Below, in pieces: positions 6,645 to 9,965 of a DNA stretch of 9,965 nt; positions within the stretch are counted from its first letter, which is position 1, and the number at the start of each line of letters is the position of its first letter. A program made the translations under genes and the position numbers. Source of the DNA: Sphingomonas sp. CCH10-B3. GTDB taxonomy: Bacteria; Pseudomonadota; Alphaproteobacteria; Sphingomonadales; Sphingomonadaceae. The notes under the pieces are model-generated. The model was given only the letters and a program-made list of their open reading frames with translations. It was not told the DNA's origin and did no database searches. The stretch lies in NCBI RefSeq assembly GCF_001556185.1, contig NZ_LSIJ01000059.1:1-9965 (forward strand), in the 5' to 3' direction.

Positions 6645-8183
6645 GTGCGCTACGCCTATGCCATTTCGGGTGCTCTTCTAGTCGGCGGTGCTGCCGCGAC
6701 GCTCGCGCTGCAGCCCCCGGCCGGCGCGCAGACCGCGCAGAACGAACCGACCGCAATGGCGGCGATCGCCCCGCGCGCCGGCGCGCCGGCCAGCTTCGCC
6801 GATCTCGTCGCGCGGCTCCAGCCGGCGGTGGTCAACATCTCGACCAAGCAGAGCATCAAGGTGCAGCCGCAGGCCAATCCGTTCCAGGGCACGCCTTTCC
6901 AGGATTTCTTCGGCGGCGGTCAGGACCAGCCGAGCGCGCCGGTGACGCGTCAGGCGCAGTCGCTCGGTTCGGGCTTTCTGATTTCGCCCGACGGCTATGT
7001 GGTGACCAACAACCACGTTGTCGCCCCCGGCGCACGCGGCGCGACGGTCGATTCGATCACCGTCATCCTGCCCGACCGCAAGGAATATAAGGCGAAGCTG
7101 ATTGGTCGCGATCAGGCGTCCGACCTTGCGCTGCTCAAGATCGACGGCACCAACCTGCCCTTCGTCAAGTTCGGCGATTCGACCAAGGCACGCGTCGGCG
7201 ACTGGATCGTCGCGATCGGCAATCCGTTCGGCATCGGCTCGACGGTGACGGCGGGCATCATCTCGGCGCTGCACCGCTCGACGGGTCAGGGCGGTGCCTA
7301 TGACCGCTTCATTCAGACCGACGCGGCGATCAACCAGGGCAATTCGGGCGGGCCAATGTTCGACCTGAACGGCAATGTCATCGGCATCAACTCGCAGATT
7401 TTCTCGCAGAGCGGCGGCAACATCGGCATCGGCTTTGCGATTCCGGCCGAAGAAGCCAAGCCGATCATCGACACGCTGATGAAGGGCACCGCCGTCAAGC
7501 GCGGCTATCTGGGTGTGGGCATCCAGCCGGTCCGCGAGGATGACGGGGCCGCGCTCGGCCTGCCGAAGGGCCGCGGCGAAATCATCAACCGCGTCGAAGC
7601 GGGCGGTCCGGCGGACAAGGCGGGCGTCAAGACCGGCGACGTCGTGCTCAAGGTCAACGGGCAGGACGTGACCGTTGACCAGACGCTTAGCTATCTTGTC
7701 GCCAATGTGAAGCCAGGCGGCGCGATCAGGCTCGACATCAACCGCGACGGCAAGAATCTGACGCTCAATGCCGTGGCCGGCACGCGCCCGTCGGAAGATG
7801 CGCTCGCCGCGGCCGTCACCGGCGGCAATGACGACAGCGCCGTGCCCGAAACCGGCGGGAAGGGCCAAGGCGACGCCGTGATGAGCGCCACTCTCGGCCT
7901 GACCGTCACCGAGCTGACCGCCGACATCCGCCGGGCGCTCCAGCTCGATGCATCGGTGACCGGCGTCGTGATCGTGTCAGCCGATCCGTCGAGCGACTCT
8001 GCGCAAAAGGGGCTGCAGCGCGGCGACGTTATCGTCTCCGCCAACCGCCAGCCCGTGACGACCGTCGCCGACATGGCGCGGGTCATCAATCAGGCGAAGA
8101 CCGCCGGACGCGAGGCCGTATTGCTGTTCGTGCAGCGTGGGCGCCTGCCGGGCCAATTCATCTCGGTCCGCTTCAACAAGTAA
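6645..8183 (+). CDS. Do-family (DegP/HtrA-like) periplasmic serine protease with two PDZ domains
   Basis: This 512-residue protein has the full length of DegP/DegQ/MucD-type enzymes that degrade or chaperone misfolded envelope proteins. The N-terminus [20 protein letters not shown], followed by LQPPAGAQ, is a Sec signal with likely cleavage after PAGA. The trypsin-like domain carries the triad His124 (TNNHVV), Asp160 (ASDLALLKI) and Ser234 ([10 protein letters not shown]). A flexible Gly/Gln/Pro-rich LA-loop region lies around 72-105. PDZ1 spans about 284-377, with the carboxylate-binding loop GYLGV, and PDZ2 about 415-507. They are joined by an Asp/Gly-rich linker (about 383-412). The start is GTG 6645, with AGAGGA at 6628-6633 about 11 nt upstream. 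It lies 84 bp after hflC, the common alphaproteobacterial hflKC-protease order, and ends just before a strong terminator. The exact subtype (degP, degQ, mucD) cannot be settled by eye, so no symbol is given. Confidence 0.96.
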   Translation: MRYAYAISGALLVGGAAATLALQPPAGAQTAQNEPTAMAAIAPRAGAPASFADLVARLQPAVVNISTKQSIKVQPQANPFQGTPFQDFFGGGQDQPSAPVTRQAQSLGSGFLISPDGYVVTNNHVVAPGARGATVDSITVILPDRKEYKAKLIGRDQASDLALLKIDGTNLPFVKFGDSTKARVGDWIVAIGNPFGIGSTVTAGIISALHRSTGQGGAYDRFIQTDAAINQGNSGGPMFDLNGNVIGINSQIFSQSGGNIGIGFAIPAEEAKPIIDTLMKGTAVKRGYLGVGIQPVREDDGAALGLPKGRGEIINRVEAGGPADKAGVKTGDVVLKVNGQDVTVDQTLSYLVANVKPGGAIRLDINRDGKNLTLNAVAGTRPSEDALAAAVTGGNDDSAVPETGGKGQGDAVMSATLGLTVTELTADIRRALQLDASVTGVVIVSADPSSDSAQKGLQRGDVIVSANRQPVTTVADMARVINQAKTAGREAVLLFVQRGRLPGQFISVRFNK

Positions 8184-8204
8184 ACCCACGTCCTCGATTC
8201 AGAG

Positions 8205-8237
8205 CGCCACCCGGTCCCCGCGACCGGGTGGCGTTTT
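8205..8237 (+). terminator. Rho-independent terminator after the htrA-type gene
   Basis: A perfect 11-bp inverted repeat pairs CGCCACCCGGT (8205-8215) with ACCGGGTGGCG (8223-8233) around a 7-nt loop, followed by TTTT (8234-8237). It begins 22 bp after the protease stop. It should end the hflK-hflC-protease transcript and separate it from the ATPase gene. Confidence 0.9.
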
Positions 8238-8243
8238 CGTGTC

Positions 8244-8273
8244 TTGCCGCTTGCGCCATAAACGCGCGATAGC
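8244..8273 (+). promoter_or_regulatory. Weak candidate promoter for the YjgR-like ATPase gene
   Basis: TTGCCG (8244-8249) and GATAGC (8268-8273) are separated by 18 bp, lying between the terminator and the ribosome binding site. The -35 half is reasonable and the -10 half matches the consensus at only three positions. A promoter is expected here because the upstream terminator isolates the gene, but these exact boxes are a guess. Confidence 0.25.
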
Positions 8274-8304
8274 GGGACCCAATACGGAGCTGGCGGGAGG
8301 CAAC

Positions 8305-9933
8305 ATGGCGGGATCGATCTTCATCGGCGCAGGCGAAGGCGGGGCGAGGCCGCAGGCGCTCGAACTCAAGCGCGCCAACCGCCACGGGCTGATCGCGGGC
8401 GCGACCGGCACCGGCAAGACGGTAACGGTGCAGGGCCTGATCGAGGGATTTTCCGCCGTCGGCGTTCCCTGCTTCGTCGCCGACGTGAAGGGGGACCTTT
8501 CGGGGCTCGCGATGGCGGGATCGCCGACCAACGCCAAGCTGCACGGTATTTTCGACGCGCGCGCGAAGGAGATCGGTTTCGCCGACTGGACCTATCACGA
8601 CACGCCGGTGCAGTTCTGGGACCTGTTCGGCGATCAGGGTCACCCGATCCGCACCACCATTTCCGAAATGGGCCCGCTGCTGCTCGCGCGGCTGATGGAC
8701 CTGAACGACGTGCAGGAAGGCGTGCTGACGATCGCTTTCCACGTCGCCGACAAGGAAGGGCTGCTGCTGCTCGACCTCGACGATCTGCAGGCGATGCTCA
8801 GCTATTGCGGTGAGAATGCCGCCGAGCTGACCACTACTTACGGCAATGTCAGCAAGCAATCGGTCGGGTCGATCCAGCGCGCGCTGCTCCAGCTGCGGAG
8901 CCAAGGTGGCGAGCATTTCTTCGGCGAACCCGCGCTCGACCTCGCCGATTTCATGGGCGTCGACGACAAGGGGCGCGGCATCGTCAACATCCTCGCCGCC
9001 GACAAGCTGATGGCGAGCCCCAAGCTTTATTCGACCTTCCTGCTTTGGCTGCTGAGCGAGCTGTTTGAAAATCTTCCCGAAGTCGGCGATCCCGATCAGC
9101 CCAAGCTCTGCTTCTTCTTCGACGAAGCGCATCTGCTGTTCAACGACGTGCCCAAGGCGCTGCTCGAGAAGATCGAACAAGTCGTGCGGCTGATCCGGTC
9201 GAAGGGCGTCGGCGTCTATTTCATCACCCAGAACCCGATCGACATTCCCGATACGGTCGCGGGCCAGCTCAACAACCGCATCCAGCACAAATTGAACGCT
9301 TTCACCCCGCGCGACCAGGCAGCGGTGCGCGCGGCGGCGACGACGTTCCGCGCCAACCCCGACGTCGATGTCGCGACGGTCATCACCGAGCTCAAGATCG
9401 GCGAGGCACTCGTGTCGCTGCTCCAGCCAGACGGCGCGCCCTCGCCAGTCGAGCGCGCGTTGATCAAGCCGCCGGCGACCCGGGTCGGCCCTGTCACCCC
9501 GATCGAGCGCGCGACGATGATCTCGACCGACGCGATCGGCGACAAATACGATACGCTGATCGACAAGGAATCGGCCGAGGAACTACTCGGCGCCAAGGCG
9601 CAGGAAGCCGCCGCCGCCGCTGCCGAAGCCAAGGCGGCGAGCGAGGCCGAAAAGGCCGCCGCGATCAAGGCCAAGGAAGACGCGCGCGCCGCCAAGGAAG
9701 CCGAACGCGCACGCATCGCCGCCGAGAAGGCCGCCGCCAAAGCCGCAGCAGACTCGCCGTGGAACAAGATCGCGACGTCGGCGACACGGACCGCGACGAC
9801 GACGATCACGCGGACCGTCGCCAACGAAGTCGCCAAATCGGTGTTTGGTACCGGATCACGGCGCGGCTCATCGAGCGGCGGGCTGGTGGGTCAACTGGTG
9901 CGCGGCGTGCTCGGCGGGCTGTTCAAGGGGTAA
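8305..9933 (+). CDS. HerA-like ATPase of the YjgR/DUF853 family
   Basis: This 542-residue cytoplasmic P-loop ATPase is of the FtsK/HerA type, close to E. coli YjgR, whose function is unknown. The N-terminus (SIFIGAGEG) leads to [19 protein letters not shown] with Walker A GATGTGKT (32-39), then [17 protein letters not shown], characteristic of the DUF853 family. Walker B is the [10 protein letters not shown] stretch (270-279), with Asp273 and Glu274 as Mg and catalytic residues. The sensor-like [20 protein letters not shown] follows, then [13 protein letters not shown]. After the ATPase core comes an Ala/Lys/Glu-rich stretch (about 430-484), probably a long charged helix or coiled coil. The end is Ser/Gly-rich ([20 protein letters not shown]) and partly amphipathic. 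ATG 8305 is chosen because GGGAGG lies 4 nt upstream (8295-8300) and the protein then begins at the conserved region; the frame stays open upstream into the protease gene, which I disregard. Likely monocistronic after the terminator. Confidence 0.94.
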   Translation: MAGSIFIGAGEGGARPQALELKRANRHGLIAGATGTGKTVTVQGLIEGFSAVGVPCFVADVKGDLSGLAMAGSPTNAKLHGIFDARAKEIGFADWTYHDTPVQFWDLFGDQGHPIRTTISEMGPLLLARLMDLNDVQEGVLTIAFHVADKEGLLLLDLDDLQAMLSYCGENAAELTTTYGNVSKQSVGSIQRALLQLRSQGGEHFFGEPALDLADFMGVDDKGRGIVNILAADKLMASPKLYSTFLLWLLSELFENLPEVGDPDQPKLCFFFDEAHLLFNDVPKALLEKIEQVVRLIRSKGVGVYFITQNPIDIPDTVAGQLNNRIQHKLNAFTPRDQAAVRAAATTFRANPDVDVATVITELKIGEALVSLLQPDGAPSPVERALIKPPATRVGPVTPIERATMISTDAIGDKYDTLIDKESAEELLGAKAQEAAAAAAEAKAASEAEKAAAIKAKEDARAAKEAERARIAAEKAAAKAAADSPWNKIATSATRTATTTITRTVANEVAKSVFGTGSRRGSSSGGLVGQLVRGVLGGLFKG

Positions 9934-9965
9934 CTAAGCCCCTCCGCTTTAGGGGAGGGTTGGGG
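9934..9965. repeat. C-rich/G-rich intergenic palindromic repeat (cut by window edge), possible terminator
   Basis: Immediately after the ATPase stop codon the sequence reads CTAAGCCCCTCC, then GCTTTA, then GGGGAGGGTTGGGG. CCCTCC (9940-9945) can pair with GGAGGG (9954-9959) around an 8-nt loop. The layout of C-rich arm, short spacer, G-rich arm and TTGGGG resembles a dispersed REP-like element I recall from intergenic regions of sphingomonads. It could also act in transcription termination, although no T-run is visible before the edge. Confidence 0.5.

Noticed and set aside
6678..7868. A 396-residue minus-strand open frame under the protease gene
   Set aside because: The plus strand carries the full DegP-like triad and PDZ domains; the minus frame is Arg/Asp/Ala-rich composition noise.
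8137..8304. N-terminal extension of the YjgR-like ATPase into the protease gene
   Set aside because: It overlaps the protease end and the terminator, has no family similarity, and a GGGAGG site directs starting at 8305.
1..9965. Mobile elements, CRISPR arrays, tRNA or rRNA genes, toxin-antitoxin or defence genes
   Set aside because: I saw no transposase or integrase motifs, no regularly spaced repeats, no cloverleaf and no compact two-gene toxin module. The YjgR-like ATPase is related to HerA but has no nuclease or Sir2 partner beside it within the window.

Overview
The window looks like ordinary chromosomal sequence of a high-GC alphaproteobacterium, most likely a member of the Sphingomonadales (Sphingomonas/Sphingopyxis type). 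This rests on the strong G/C bias at third codon positions, the gene neighbourhood mrp / hflK-hflC-htrA, a small secreted protein with a Cys/VVCG/RLP motif that I recall from sphingomonads, and a C-rich/G-rich intergenic repeat at the right edge of a kind common in that order. No rRNA, tRNA, CRISPR array, transposase or phage gene is visible.

Layout. (1) Positions 2-856, plus strand: the 3' part of a gene for a beta-rich secreted protein with a Pro-Thr linker; its C-terminus resembles transferrin-binding-protein-like surface lipoproteins. (2) 869-1426, minus: a CAP/SCP-domain lipoprotein. (3) 1451-2602, plus: hemW, a radical-SAM heme chaperone, divergent from the CAP gene across only 24 bp. 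(4) 2604-4504, minus: three genes running mrp (Fe-S carrier ATPase), a CoA-binding Rossmann protein and a small secreted Cys-containing protein. The last converges on hemW with one base between the stop codons. (5) 4618-6560, plus: hflK and hflC, translationally coupled. (6) 6645-8183, plus: a DegP/HtrA-type periplasmic protease, followed by a clear intrinsic terminator. (7) 8305-9933, plus: a YjgR/DUF853 HerA-like ATPase with a charged Ala/Lys/Glu tail, followed by the start of a C-rich/G-rich repeat.

How the genes fit together. HflK, HflC and HtrA form an envelope protein-quality-control block: HflKC is the prohibitin-like regulator of the FtsH protease, and HtrA degrades or refolds misfolded periplasmic proteins. 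Divergent from it, Mrp handles Fe-S clusters, and HemW is itself a 4Fe-4S protein of heme metabolism, so the centre of the window has a loose Fe-S/heme theme. The two left-hand genes are envelope proteins.

I found no convincing undescribed multi-gene system. The points worth a second look are modest: the partial surface-lipoprotein-like gene, the small Cys protein, a shortened N-terminal domain in Mrp, very tight divergent and convergent gene junctions, an ambiguous hflK start with a possible promoter over the upstream ATG, and the repeat at the right edge. Nearly all bases are accounted for by genes; the longest gap is about 120 bp (8184-8304).
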